From an uncultured Rubrobacteraceae bacterium (GTDB lineage Bacteria; Actinomycetota; Rubrobacteria; Rubrobacterales; Rubrobacteraceae), in NCBI GenBank assembly GCA_902806065.1, contig CADCVE010000092.1, forward strand, positions 1-64,000: 64,000 bases of DNA, given 5' to 3'. How positions within the stretch are numbered: position 1 is the stretch's first letter; every line of letters begins with the position of its first letter. Made by a program: the position numbers and the translations under genes. A model generated the notes under the pieces. It was not told the origin of the DNA. It searched no databases and was given only the letters and a program-made list of their open reading frames with translations. Shown here in pieces: positions 25,277 through 32,955 of this stretch.

Positions 25277-25819
25277 ATGCCCCGCAAAACCCCCCGCGCC
25301 GCTACGAGCGACTACGAAGCAAAGCTCTCCCAAGAGACCATCCGCCTGGCTGCCCGGTCCACCCGGACAGCCCACACCAGTCCCTCACCTTTCGGCGACC
25401 CCCTCTCCGGCATCACGCTCGTCACTGAGCGGGCCACTGAGGAGGGCGCCCCGGAGATTGAGGCCAGGATGGTCCACGCCCTCCGCCGCAGCCTCGCCGC
25501 CGTAAAGCTCGATAAAGCCTACGTTACCTGGACGCACCCCGATCTCCTCGAAGAGCTGCTCTCCCTGGAACCGTCCGCCCTCGTGGCGGTCGGACCCGGC
25601 GCTGCCCGCGCCATAGACTCCCTCGCCTATCCGCTCGCCAAGGAGCCGTTCTCGGACGCCACAGAGGGCGTCTGGTTCTCCTGGACATACGGCACATTTG
25701 GTCTCAGGCTCCCCGCTCTCGCCCCGGCCCTCACTGACCCCGACGCCAAACGCCAATTCTGGCAAGCCTTCCTCGCTCTGCGCGCCCTCGCCACCGGCGG
25801 GGAACCGGGGCGCCCTTGA
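25277..25819 (+). CDS. hypothetical protein, possible glycosylase-like alpha/beta fold
   Basis: A 180-residue soluble protein I do not recognise with certainty. The middle reads GITLVTERATEEGAP, then AVKLDKAYVTWTHPD and LLSLEPSALVAVGPGAARAI. This layout of strand, helix, strand, with a final ValAlaValGly strand-turn-helix, resembles the uracil-DNA glycosylase superfamily, but no catalytic motif of that superfamily can be pointed to. It starts 7 bases after the CDP-alcohol transferase and its stop overlaps the TTG start of the next gene, so it is inside an operon of membrane genes. Confidence 0.6.
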   Translation: MPRKTPRAATSDYEAKLSQETIRLAARSTRTAHTSPSPFGDPLSGITLVTERATEEGAPEIEARMVHALRRSLAAVKLDKAYVTWTHPDLLEELLSLEPSALVAVGPGAARAIDSLAYPLAKEPFSDATEGVWFSWTYGTFGLRLPALAPALTDPDAKRQFWQAFLALRALATGGEPGRP

Positions 25820-26631
25820 AGATCCGAGACGCGCTGCGTCACACGAAGAGACCCGGGCTCCGGGTTACGACTGTAGGGATGGTTGGCCTCGCGGTCGTAA
25901 TAGCCTTGCTCCCCCTCCTCGGTGAGACGGATACCCTCGCGGAGTTCGTCTCTGCATACGTCATCGTCCTCTTCTTCACGGGCACGTTCCTCTACGGGTT
26001 GCTCGTCCTGGCTGCTGACGTGGCAACACAACGACTCCTTCTTCTCGGAGCCGCCGCCGGGGTCGCGGGTATGGCGGCGGCCTACCTCGGCGGTCGCCCG
26101 GAGACGCTCGTCGAAGGCCCCGCCGCCCTGCCGCTGACACTCCTGTTCCTCGCCGACACTCTCAGGATGGGGGCCGCGGTTTGCGTGGGGCTCGCTCTAG
26201 CCCGACGCGTTACCTCGCCGGGAATAGCCCTCCTCATAGCCGGCCTCGCCACTGCCGCCGACCTCTACAGCTTCCTCGCCGGTCCAACCCAAACCCTCGT
26301 CGAGGGAGGCCCGGACGGAGGCCCGACCCTCTTCGGTCACTTCCTCGGCTACTTGCTCGTTTGGTTCCCAACCTTCGGCTTCCCCCTTGGCTTCGCCCTC
26401 GGTATAAGCGACTTTATTTTTCTGGCTCTCTTCGCCGCTACGTCCGGATACCTCCGCCTGCGTCACCCCCTACCAATCCTCGTCCTCGGATGCGTCGCCG
26501 TCCTTGTCGCCATCCTCACCGGCCTCCTCCTCGAAACCGCCATACCTGCCCTCCCCTTTGTCGCCCTCTCATTCCTGTTCGCCAACGCTCTGCCCTTCTA
26601 TAGGTCCTTCATGAACCACCGCAGTACGTAA
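25816..26631 (+). CDS. polytopic membrane protein, candidate presenilin/SPP-like aspartyl protease
   Basis: A 271-residue protein with about eight or nine membrane segments. Three motifs stand in the order and spacing of GxGD intramembrane aspartyl proteases (presenilin, signal peptide peptidase, archaeal PSH): Asp149 in a membrane segment (ATAADLYSFL), Asp199 in FALGISDFIFLALF (compare GLGDFIFY of presenilin), and P244-A-L in AIPALPFVALSFLF (the PAL motif). The first Asp is normally preceded by Tyr, and GISD replaces GxGD, so activity is unproven. The TTG start overlaps the upstream TGA. A fragment related to its last codons recurs near 28228. Confidence 0.6.
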   Translation: MKIRDALRHTKRPGLRVTTVGMVGLAVVIALLPLLGETDTLAEFVSAYVIVLFFTGTFLYGLLVLAADVATQRLLLLGAAAGVAGMAAAYLGGRPETLVEGPAALPLTLLFLADTLRMGAAVCVGLALARRVTSPGIALLIAGLATAADLYSFLAGPTQTLVEGGPDGGPTLFGHFLGYLLVWFPTFGFPLGFALGISDFIFLALFAATSGYLRLRHPLPILVLGCVAVLVAILTGLLLETAIPALPFVALSFLFANALPFYRSFMNHRST

Positions 26632-26889
26632 CAAAAAGGCTTAGGATTAGCTAGTCAGCTTGCGCGAGCGTTACTTGTATTAAGTTTTATTAAAAAACCA
26701 TTGCGAGGGAGAAACAGAGACTCCCCTTATTTAAGCCATATTCTCGTTGTTGGGAGGGATGTTCCCTTGCGAGAAGGCGTTGCGTAAGGTGGACGGCTTC
26801 TTTAGAGTGCCGGTCTATAGGAGGGGGGATCCAGTAAGAATCCCCCACAACAAAAAGTTTTATACAACTATAGTAAGGAGCATGAACGC
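26632..26889 (+). repeat. leader repeat, copy 1, with G-rich hairpin
   Basis: This A+T-richer stretch before the first NlpC/P60 gene is related to 28245-28489 before the third gene. Shared landmarks in order are AACCACCGCAG at the upstream gene's end, TATTAAG with a later ATTAAAAAA, ATTGCG, CTTATTTAAGCCA, and the hairpin GGGGGGATCC pairing with AATCCCCC (about 26822-26846). The start codon follows AAGGAGCATGAACGC. It may be a duplicated promoter plus a structured 5' leader. A c-di-AMP (ydaO) riboswitch is the known class in front of such genes, but I could not confirm its core. Confidence 0.6.
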
Positions 26890-27462
26890 ATGCCTCTAAG
26901 GGTCAACCCTGTAATCCTTCTCGGTCTTATTATCGGTGTCGTCCTCTCGTTCGCGATCTCGGCGGGCGCCGTACAAATCGGTAACTCGGAAGGCGGACTC
27001 GTACCGGAGGTTCAGCCGCCGACGGACGTTCCGCCGCCAGTGGACGCTCAGCCGCCGATAGAGGGTACGTCGAACGTGCCTCTGGAGCCCGCATTTCAGC
27101 AGCAGGTCGGCGGAGGTGGGGGAGGCGCGGCCCTCGGCGTGGGAGAGGCCCAGTTGGGCAAGCCCTTTGTAATGAGCACTGATGGGCCTGACACGTTCAG
27201 TTGCGTCGGCCTGATGCGCTACATCCTGAGGACCACCGGCGTCGACCCCGACGCGCCGTGGGTACCGGAGGCGTACCTGAGTAAGTACGCTCCCGTCGAT
27301 CCCGCGAACTTGCAGCCCGGAGACATAGTCATCTACCCGAACTGGGCCACAATGTACGCAGGCAACGGCATGCTTCTCAACGCCAACGAGATGGAGGGAG
27401 TCGTTACACATACGCCCATGGACGTCGCTGGCGAACCACTGGGCATCGTGCGTCCCTACTAG
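26890..27462 (+). CDS. NlpC/P60-like exported protein with altered active site
   Basis: A 190-residue protein with a signal sequence (ILLGLIIGVVLSFAISAGAV), a Pro-rich linker with a PPTDVPPPVDAQPP run, and a C-terminal domain of about 110 residues like NlpC/P60 cysteine peptidases. Cys105 in TFSCVGLMRYIL occupies the nucleophile place. In the later block GDIVIYPNWATMYAGNGMLL the histidine that should precede the GIYIG-like strand is replaced by Ala (about residue 153). It may bind wall peptides without cutting them. Its N-terminus is nearly the same as that of the 772-residue protein at 28490, showing duplication. Ribosome binding site TAAGGAGC. Confidence 0.75.
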   Translation: MPLRVNPVILLGLIIGVVLSFAISAGAVQIGNSEGGLVPEVQPPTDVPPPVDAQPPIEGTSNVPLEPAFQQQVGGGGGGAALGVGEAQLGKPFVMSTDGPDTFSCVGLMRYILRTTGVDPDAPWVPEAYLSKYAPVDPANLQPGDIVIYPNWATMYAGNGMLLNANEMEGVVTHTPMDVAGEPLGIVRPY

Positions 27463-27486
27463 CGAACACTTTTAGCTAACGTCACT

Positions 27487-27525
27487 TATGGCGGGTCTCC
27501 CTCAAGATGGGGGAGACCCGCCATA
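27487..27525 (+). terminator. strong hairpin after first NlpC/P60 gene
   Basis: TATGGCGGGTCTCCC pairs with GGGGAGACCCGCCATA around CTCAAGATG. This 15- to 16-base-pair stem lies 25 bases after the stop and is followed by the weak T-tract ATCGTTCTT. It should separate the first gene from the decayed second one. Confidence 0.75.
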
Positions 27526-27589
27526 ATCGTTCTTCCCGCCTAGTGTGTAAGACTTTGACAGGCTTATCTAGGTGCAGGAAATATAAAAA

Positions 27590-27680
27590 CTCATTAAAGA
27601 AATCTTTCGAGCAGGAGGGGGATCCGGAAGAATCCTCCGCTACAAGAAGTCATAAAGTTACAGGAAGAGGTTCGGAAGCC
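27590..27680 (+). repeat. leader repeat, copy 2, partial
   Basis: Before the decayed middle gene only the last part of the shared leader remains: ATTAAAGAAA, then GGAGGGGGATCC pairing with GAATCCTCC (about 27617-27640), then CATAAAGTTACAGGAAGAGG before the former start. The hairpin keeps its place about 50 bases before ATG while its bases differ from the other copies. Confidence 0.5.
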
Positions 27681-28040
27681 ATGCTCCGAAAGATCAACCC
27701 GGTAGTACTTCTAGGATAGATGGTAGTTATCGTTCTCTCTTTCTGGCTCACGGCGAGTGCCGCGCCTGAGGAGGACGTATAGGGCGCCGAGGCCGAGGGT
27801 GAGATCGGGGTGGCGCGAGAGGATCTTGCGTGGATGCAGAGGGAGGCGACGATAGCAGACGCCGAGTATAACAATGCGCAGTTTGAGTTGGATCGGCTGA
27901 ACCAGGATATAGCTGGGGCGGTGTTGGAGCGTCAGGAGGCTCAGGGTAATCTCAACGAAGCCCAGGAGGATCTGGAGGAGCAGGCTTCGCTCATGTATAA
28001 AGCGGCCGGCTTTCGCCTCTTTGTTCTTGCTAATTGCTAA
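27681..28040 (+). pseudogene. NlpC/P60-type gene, middle copy, truncated with two in-frame TAGs
   Basis: ATG 27681 reads MLRKINPVVLLG, nearly the same start as both neighbours, then meets TAG; MVVIVLSFWLTASAAPEEDV follows to a second TAG, still in frame. From there ARTICLE-like coiled coil begins: QREATIADAEYNNAQFELDR and LNEAQEDLEEQASLMYKAAG, homologous to VADGAYKNAL and LDEAQESLDDRASQIYKHG of the large protein. The frame ends at 28040 without any peptidase domain. It is a decayed paralogue of the 28490 gene. The 60 codons after GTG 27810 could still be translated. Confidence 0.8.
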
Positions 28041-28244
28041 CCCCGATAAAGCATCTTATGGGAAGGTCGAACCTTCCCACGAAACGCCGTGTGCGCTTCC
28101 CTCCCAGGAGCCAACTACCTCTCTCTTTTACTCCTTGGTCTGCTACTCACCCGCTCGCTCCCCCACTACCTTTCGCGGCGCTCGCAGCGCCTCTAGACTC
28201 CATCTCTCTCTACAAATCCTCCTCGAACCACCGCAGCACGCAAC
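28041..28244 (+). other. 204-base relic stretch between repeat units
   Basis: No gene is supported. Its last 30 bases (around 28222-28250) resemble the 3' end of the presenilin-like gene, including AACCACCGCAG. So the duplicated block once carried at least the tail of that upstream gene. The rest, including a pyrimidine-rich run at 28100-28225, matches nothing I can name. Confidence 0.4.
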
Positions 28245-28489
28245 AATAAGGACTGTTGGCCCGCTTTATACCCACCAGTATTAAGATATATTAAAAAAAG
28301 ATTGCGTTGAGGAAACAGGAATTCCCTTTATTTAAGCCACGTTCCCGTGCTAGAGGGTTTGTTCTGTAACAGTAACAGTGTTGCATAAAAGCGGGGATTT
28401 CCCTAGAGTACTCGGTCAGGAGGGGGGAACCGGAAGGTCCCCCATTGGTTCTTACAAATTCATAGAACTGTGGGAAGGAGCCCGAAGCT
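28245..28489 (+). repeat. leader repeat, copy 3, with G-rich hairpin
   Basis: Related to copy 1 over its full length: CAGTATTAAG, TATATTAAAAAAA, ATTGCGTTGAGGAAACAGG, CTTTATTTAAGCCACGTTC, and the hairpin GGGGGGAACC pairing with GGTCCCCC (about 28424-28446). In copies 1 and 3 several stem bases change together (GGGGGATCC/AATCCCCC against GGGGGAACC/GGTCCCCC), which argues for a selected RNA or DNA hairpin. ATG 28490 follows GGGAAGGAGCC. Confidence 0.6.
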
Positions 28490-30808
28490 ATGCCTCGAAG
28501 GGTTAGGCTTGTAATACTTTTCGGTCTTGTTGTGGTTGTAGTACTCTCGTTTGGGATCTCGGCTGCCGCCGCTCCCGAAGATATTGGCGTACCCGAGAGC
28601 GTGGTCGTGCCGAAGGAGAGTACTGTGACGGTTAGTCCTCCTGTGGAGGATGCCGTGCCCGTGCAGACCAATGCGCCCACGCCAGCCCCCGTACCTACTG
28701 AGGCCGCCCCACCATCCGCGCCGGCGGTTCAGCAGGATGAGGGCGGTGTGACGGATCAGGGCGATGCCTCGGAGGAAGTCGTGCCGAGCGAGACTACGAC
28801 TGCTCAGGAGAAAAGTGCTGCTCCGGACGGGGCTACAGCGCCTACGACCAGGGAGACTGGCGAGGAATCCGCCTCTGAGGACTCTGACTCCGGGGAAGAT
28901 GCCGCGCTGGAGGAGACTGCTTCGGAGGAGACTGCTTCGGAGGAGACTGCTTCAGAGGAGACTGCTTCGGAGGAGACTGCTTCGGAGGAGACCGCCCCCG
29001 AGGAGATGGCTACATTGGTAGATGAGGGAGGCGTCGAGGAGCCTGAGGTTGTAGAGATCGAGGAGGCGGGCGAGGCTTTCGAGGAGATATTGAGTGAGGC
29101 TGAAGTCGCGGACGGAGCGTACAAGAACGCGCTCTCCGAAGAGAATCAACTTAACAACGAGATAGCCAGGACCAGGGCGGATCTTACGTCTGCGGAGGAC
29201 AGCCTCGACGAGGCTCAGGAGAGCCTCGATGACCGGGCGTCGCAGATCTACAAGCACGGCCAGGACGATTATTTGAGCGTCCTTCTCGAAGCCAGGGACT
29301 TCCGCCAGTTCGCGAACCTGTTGGACTTCTGGATGCAGCTCCTGGAGGAGGACCAGGATCAGGTCCAGGGTTGGCGCGAAAGTAAGGAAGACCTCGAACA
29401 AACCACGAACGAGCTCGAGATGCAGCTTCAGAGTTGGGAGGCGACTCGCGAAGAGGCGAGCGACAAGAAGGAGCAAGCCGAGACCCGTATCGAGGAGGCC
29501 CAGGAATTCTTCGCCTCACTCGACGAGGAGGCCCAGGAAGAGATCGAGGAGCAGCGCGTCAGTGAGGCGCAGCTCGCCCTGGATCACGCCGAGAAGCTGA
29601 TCCAGGAAGCCGCGCAGGACATGCCAGCCGAAGACACAACGCCGCCGGAGAACGAGATTGGCGACGAGCAGACCCGCCCGGCAGAGGAAGTAAACCCCGA
29701 CGAGACGGAGGGCAACGAGCAAGCCCTTCCAGCCGAAGCGGAGAACACCGAAAGTGCCGCTCAGGACGAGCAGGCCGGTGGAGCCGAACAGGAGAATATC
29801 GACAGGGCAATGCAAGACGAGCAGGCTCGTGTGGCTGAAGTGGAGAAGGCGCCCGAGAGGAACCCGGAGGAGGAACAGGTCCGTAAGGTCGAGGTTGCCC
29901 AGGCAGTCTCCGACACGATCCGCGAATGGCCTGTCGTGAAGGAGCAGGGCAAGATGCCCGAGCAGATAGTGGACGAGACCGCGGACAAGCAGCCGGACAC
30001 AGCGAAGGAGGCTGGCGAGGTACCGGCTCAGAATCCTGTGGCGGGTCAACTGGCTGCGGCGGCGGAGAAGCAGGCGGAGGCCCAGGATGAGGCCAGGCAG
30101 GCCGCCGAGCAGACCGCCAAAGAGAAGCAAGCTCAGGAGGAAGCCGCAGCGCGGGCCGAGGAGGCCGAGGAGGCCAAGCAGGCCGCCGAGAAGGCCCCGG
30201 AGGCGGAGAAAGAGGCGGCTCAGTCCGCGGCGGAAGAGGCGCGGCGTCAAGCCGAGTTTGCCGCCGAGTTCGCCGTCGAGGAGAAGCAAGGCGCGGAGGA
30301 GATCGCCAAGCGGGCTCTCGAGAAGTTGACCTCCGCGGAGGAAGAAATGAACACGGCGCAGATGACCGCGGAGCAAGCCGCCGCCAACAACCCGCTCGTC
30401 CCGAAGCCGGGCGCCATCGGGTCCAAGACCCTTCCGGTGGGGTCTGGCGGCGGGGTGCTAGGCGAGGCCAAGACCTGGCTGGGCGTACCGTATGACTACT
30501 CGCACTCCGCCGGCATGACGCGCAAGGCGGTAGACTGCTCCGCCTTTACCGCGGCGGTCTACTCGAAGTTCGGTATCACGCTGCCGGACTCGCCCATCAG
30601 GCAACTCGGGATGGGTGTTCCGGTCTCCGGACCGGCCCAGGCCGGCGACCTGGTCTTCTTTGACGAGAACGGCGGCGGCGCCCCGACCCATGTCGGCATA
30701 GCCAACGGCGACGGTACACTCACTCACTCCTCGGACTTTACCGGTGAGGTCAGCGTAACCGACATGAAATACATCAACGGCTACATGGGCGCCAGGAGGC
30801 TGATCTAG
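28490..30808 (+). CDS. large NlpC/P60 endopeptidase with coiled coils
   Basis: A 772-residue exported cell-wall hydrolase. Signal sequence LVILFGLVVVVVLSFGISAA (about 7-26); Pro/Thr/Glu-rich region to residue 190 containing the EETAS repeats; coiled coil of about 190-350 (QLNNEIARTRADLTSAEDSL and onward) like RipA/PcsB-type hydrolases; a second long Ala/Glu/Lys coiled coil (about 480-640); and the NlpC/P60 domain at the C-terminus. Its Cys lies in KAVDCSAFTAAVYSKFG and its His in APTHVGIANGDGTLTH. It should cut D-Glu-diaminopimelate-type bonds at division or growth sites, with the coiled coil as regulator. Followed by a strong terminator. Confidence 0.9.
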   Translation: MPRRVRLVILFGLVVVVVLSFGISAAAAPEDIGVPESVVVPKESTVTVSPPVEDAVPVQTNAPTPAPVPTEAAPPSAPAVQQDEGGVTDQGDASEEVVPSETTTAQEKSAAPDGATAPTTRETGEESASEDSDSGEDAALEETASEETASEETASEETASEETASEETAPEEMATLVDEGGVEEPEVVEIEEAGEAFEEILSEAEVADGAYKNALSEENQLNNEIARTRADLTSAEDSLDEAQESLDDRASQIYKHGQDDYLSVLLEARDFRQFANLLDFWMQLLEEDQDQVQGWRESKEDLEQTTNELEMQLQSWEATREEASDKKEQAETRIEEAQEFFASLDEEAQEEIEEQRVSEAQLALDHAEKLIQEAAQDMPAEDTTPPENEIGDEQTRPAEEVNPDETEGNEQALPAEAENTESAAQDEQAGGAEQENIDRAMQDEQARVAEVEKAPERNPEEEQVRKVEVAQAVSDTIREWPVVKEQGKMPEQIVDETADKQPDTAKEAGEVPAQNPVAGQLAAAAEKQAEAQDEARQAAEQTAKEKQAQEEAAARAEEAEEAKQAAEKAPEAEKEAAQSAAEEARRQAEFAAEFAVEEKQGAEEIAKRALEKLTSAEEEMNTAQMTAEQAAANNPLVPKPGAIGSKTLPVGSGGGVLGEAKTWLGVPYDYSHSAGMTRKAVDCSAFTAAVYSKFGITLPDSPIRQLGMGVPVSGPAQAGDLVFFDENGGGAPTHVGIANGDGTLTHSSDFTGEVSVTDMKYINGYMGARRLI
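28910..28999 (+). repeat. six 15-base tandem repeats coding EETAS
   Basis: Six head-to-tail copies of GAGGAGACTGCTTCG encode Glu-Glu-Thr-Ala-Ser; the first five are identical but for one third-position change, and the last has diverged (GACCGCCCCC). They lie in the linker after the signal sequence of the 772-residue hydrolase. Near-identity at DNA level implies recent expansion and likely length variation between strains. Confidence 0.9.
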
Positions 30809-30853
30809 CGCCACCACAACCTACGCGAAGTACCACTACAAAGTACAACCAGG

Positions 30854-30887
30854 AGAGAGGCCCGTGGACTCCACGGGTCTCTCTTTA
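30854..30887 (+). terminator. intrinsic terminator after large NlpC/P60 gene
   Basis: AGAGAGGCCCGTGG pairs with CCACGGGTCTCTCT around a 3- to 4-base loop, followed by TTTACG. It lies 45 bases after the stop codon. Confidence 0.85.
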
Positions 30888-31137
30888 CGTATTGGAGAGG
30901 CATTCCCCCGGTAATGCAGTTCCGGTGACTTCCGGCGGCTGAGGAGGTTGTGTACCATCAGTCTGATAGAGAGACTTCGCGTGGAGATCGACGTAGAGTG
31001 TGGGTCTGAGTGAATTTGTTCGCGTTCGCGATTAGGCAAGTTTGCCTCTGGGTAGAGATGTGGCCGGAAACGCAGGGATGGGCCGTGCGGCTAGCGCTTG
31101 AAAAGGCCGCCAAACCGGTCTCTGGAGGCGAACCAAT

Positions 31138-31575
31138 GTGACTTGCGAAACTATGAAAAACATACAGAGTACAGAGCCTGACTTTACAGAGCCTATTGTC
31201 TTGGAGCTACCGAGTAGCTCAGAGTACATTCTGCTCGCTCGGCTGGTCGTCTCCTGCGTGGGGCAGTTGGCGGAGTTCGAGCCAGAGGACGTCTACGACA
31301 TGAAGCTGGCCGTTACGGAGGGGGTTACCAACGTCATCCGGCACGCGGCGGTCAAGTCATTTCACGTCGAGTACAGGGTTCTCCCTCGGGCGGTGCAAGT
31401 GGTCGTCGTTGACAAGGGCGGGGGCTTCGACGTCGGAGAGTTGGCCGCCAGGCCCGACGAACAAGGTGGGTTCGGCCTTGCGGTGATCCGCAGCCTCGTG
31501 GACGAGGTAACGGTGGATTCTTCCTCAAGTGGTACACGCCTGAAGATGATTCGACGCGCAACCGTCCCCGAATAG
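31138..31575 (+). CDS. RsbW-like anti-sigma/serine kinase domain protein
   Basis: A 145-residue stand-alone GHKL ATPase of the anti-sigma regulatory factor type. The N box AVTEGVTNVIRHA, the G1 box VVDKGGGFDVGE and the G2 box GGFGLAVIRSLVDEV are all present. Such proteins hold a sigma factor and phosphorylate an antagonist; no partner is adjacent, so the sigma factor and antagonist must lie elsewhere. GTG 31138 is preferred since GGAGG lies 9 bases before it; ATG 31153 is the alternative. It stands alone, with TreT 127 bases downstream. Confidence 0.88.
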   Translation: MTCETMKNIQSTEPDFTEPIVLELPSSSEYILLARLVVSCVGQLAEFEPEDVYDMKLAVTEGVTNVIRHAAVKSFHVEYRVLPRAVQVVVVDKGGGFDVGELAARPDEQGGFGLAVIRSLVDEVTVDSSSSGTRLKMIRRATVPE

Positions 31576-31702
31576 TACCCCAGAGCCTTAGACAACAAGA
31601 ATTACCGCCGTATTCTTCCCCTAATGGGTTGCGCCCTTCTCATAGGTCAATATACTGGTGGCCGTAACTAACCACCTCTAATATCATTGATCGGGGAGAG
31701 CT

Positions 31703-32953
31703 TTGCTACAGCGGGTAAATGCGGGCAACAAGTCTCTGGCCGACTATCGCAGCATAATCCGGCGGGAGCTCTACGAAGAGCTACAAGACCTTTCGGAACG
31801 CCTGAAAGGGGTACGGGTCCTCCACATAAACGCTACCAGCTTCGGCGGGGGCGTCGCGGAGATCCTGTACACTCTGGTGCCACTTATGCGCGACGCAGGG
31901 CTTGATGCGGAGTGGGGCGTGATGTTTGGGGCGGAGCCCTTCTTTAACGTCACCAAGAACTTCCACAATGCCCTACAGGGAGCTCCATACGAGTTGACCC
32001 TGGAGGACCGGGCGATCTACGAAGAGTACAATCGCCAGTCGGCGGCGGCTCTGGCCGAATCATCCGAAGAGTGGGACATAATGTTCGTGCATGACCCGCA
32101 ACCGGCTCTGTTGAAGCACTTCTCGGGCGGGCTCTCGCCGCGGACGAAGTGGATATGGCGATGTCACATAGATACCTCCACCCCGAACCGGGAGGTCTTT
32201 GACTACCTCTCCCCTTACGTGGCGGATTACGACGCTCAGATCTACACGATGCGGGAGTACACCCCGCCAGACGTCCATCTGCCCGGGCTCGTCATCATCC
32301 CGCCGGCCATAGACCCGCTCTCACCCAAGAACATGGCCCTCTCGTCCGACGACGCCCGCTACATCACCAACCAGTTCGGGATCGACCCCGAAAGACCCTT
32401 TCTCGTGCAGGTCTCCCGCTTCGACCCGTGGAAGGATCCTCTGGGAGTCATAGACGTCTACCGTCTGGTGAAGGAGGAGATCCCGGATATACAGTTGGTG
32501 CTTATAGGCTCGATGGCCCATGACGACCCCGAGGGTTGGGACTACTGGTACAAGACTGTCAACTACGCTTCGGGGGACCGGGATATCTTCCTCTTCTCCA
32601 ACCTCACCAACGTTGGCTCCATCGAAGTGAACGCGTTCCAGTCCGTGGCCGACGTAGTGATCCAGAAATCCATCCGCGAGGGCTTCGGGCTCGTGGTAAC
32701 AGAGGCGCTGTGGAAAGCACGCCCCCTGGTCGCCGGCAGGGTCGGCGGCATCCCGATGCAGGTCGAAGGGGGTGGCGGCATCCTCATAGACGATGTTCCC
32801 GCGGCGGCGGCGGCCTGCGTCAAGATCCTCAAAGACCAGGACTTCGCGCGCCAGATGGGCAGGTCCGGCAAGGAGCACGTTCGGCAACACTATCTCACCC
32901 CCCGGCTCCTGCGTGACGACCTGAAACTCTTCGCCAACCTGCTTGGAGCGTAG
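31703..32953 (+). CDS. treT: trehalose synthase TreT (GT4 glycosyltransferase)
   Basis: A 416-residue retaining glycosyltransferase that makes trehalose from a nucleoside-diphosphate glucose and glucose, reversibly. It shows HINATSFGGGVAEIL near the N-terminus, WRCHIDTSTPN, VQVSRFDPWKDPLGVIDVY (the sugar-nucleotide phosphate site) and REGFGLVVTEALWKARPLV (E-x7-E). These fit TreT of Pyrococcus, Thermoproteus and Rubrobacter. TTG start after GGGGAGAGC. The GT20 gene begins 2 bases after it, so both are one transcript. Cytosolic; product is a compatible solute against heat, salt and drying. Confidence 0.92.
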   Translation: MLQRVNAGNKSLADYRSIIRRELYEELQDLSERLKGVRVLHINATSFGGGVAEILYTLVPLMRDAGLDAEWGVMFGAEPFFNVTKNFHNALQGAPYELTLEDRAIYEEYNRQSAAALAESSEEWDIMFVHDPQPALLKHFSGGLSPRTKWIWRCHIDTSTPNREVFDYLSPYVADYDAQIYTMREYTPPDVHLPGLVIIPPAIDPLSPKNMALSSDDARYITNQFGIDPERPFLVQVSRFDPWKDPLGVIDVYRLVKEEIPDIQLVLIGSMAHDDPEGWDYWYKTVNYASGDRDIFLFSNLTNVGSIEVNAFQSVADVVIQKSIREGFGLVVTEALWKARPLVAGRVGGIPMQVEGGGGILIDDVPAAAAACVKILKDQDFARQMGRSGKEHVRQHYLTPRLLRDDLKLFANLLGA

Positions 32954-32955
32954 TA

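Noticed and set aside
23737-25287. 516-codon minus-strand frame over the AI-2E and CDP-alcohol genes
   Set aside because: It runs across two well-supported plus-strand genes and reads as Asp/Glu/Gly-rich non-protein sequence; a G+C artefact.
27681-27780. Recoding of TAG as an amino acid in the middle NlpC/P60 copy
   Set aside because: Other genes in the window use TAG as a normal stop, no recoding machinery is seen, and the gene also lacks its 3' domain; decay is simpler.
28910-28999. CRISPR-like array
   Set aside because: The units are 15 bases, without spacers and in frame inside a gene; a coding minisatellite.
29516-30376. Long open frame on the minus strand opposite the large NlpC/P60 gene
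   Set aside because: It is the Leu/Arg/Gly-rich mirror of Ala/Glu/Lys codons and has no family likeness; a shadow of the coding strand.
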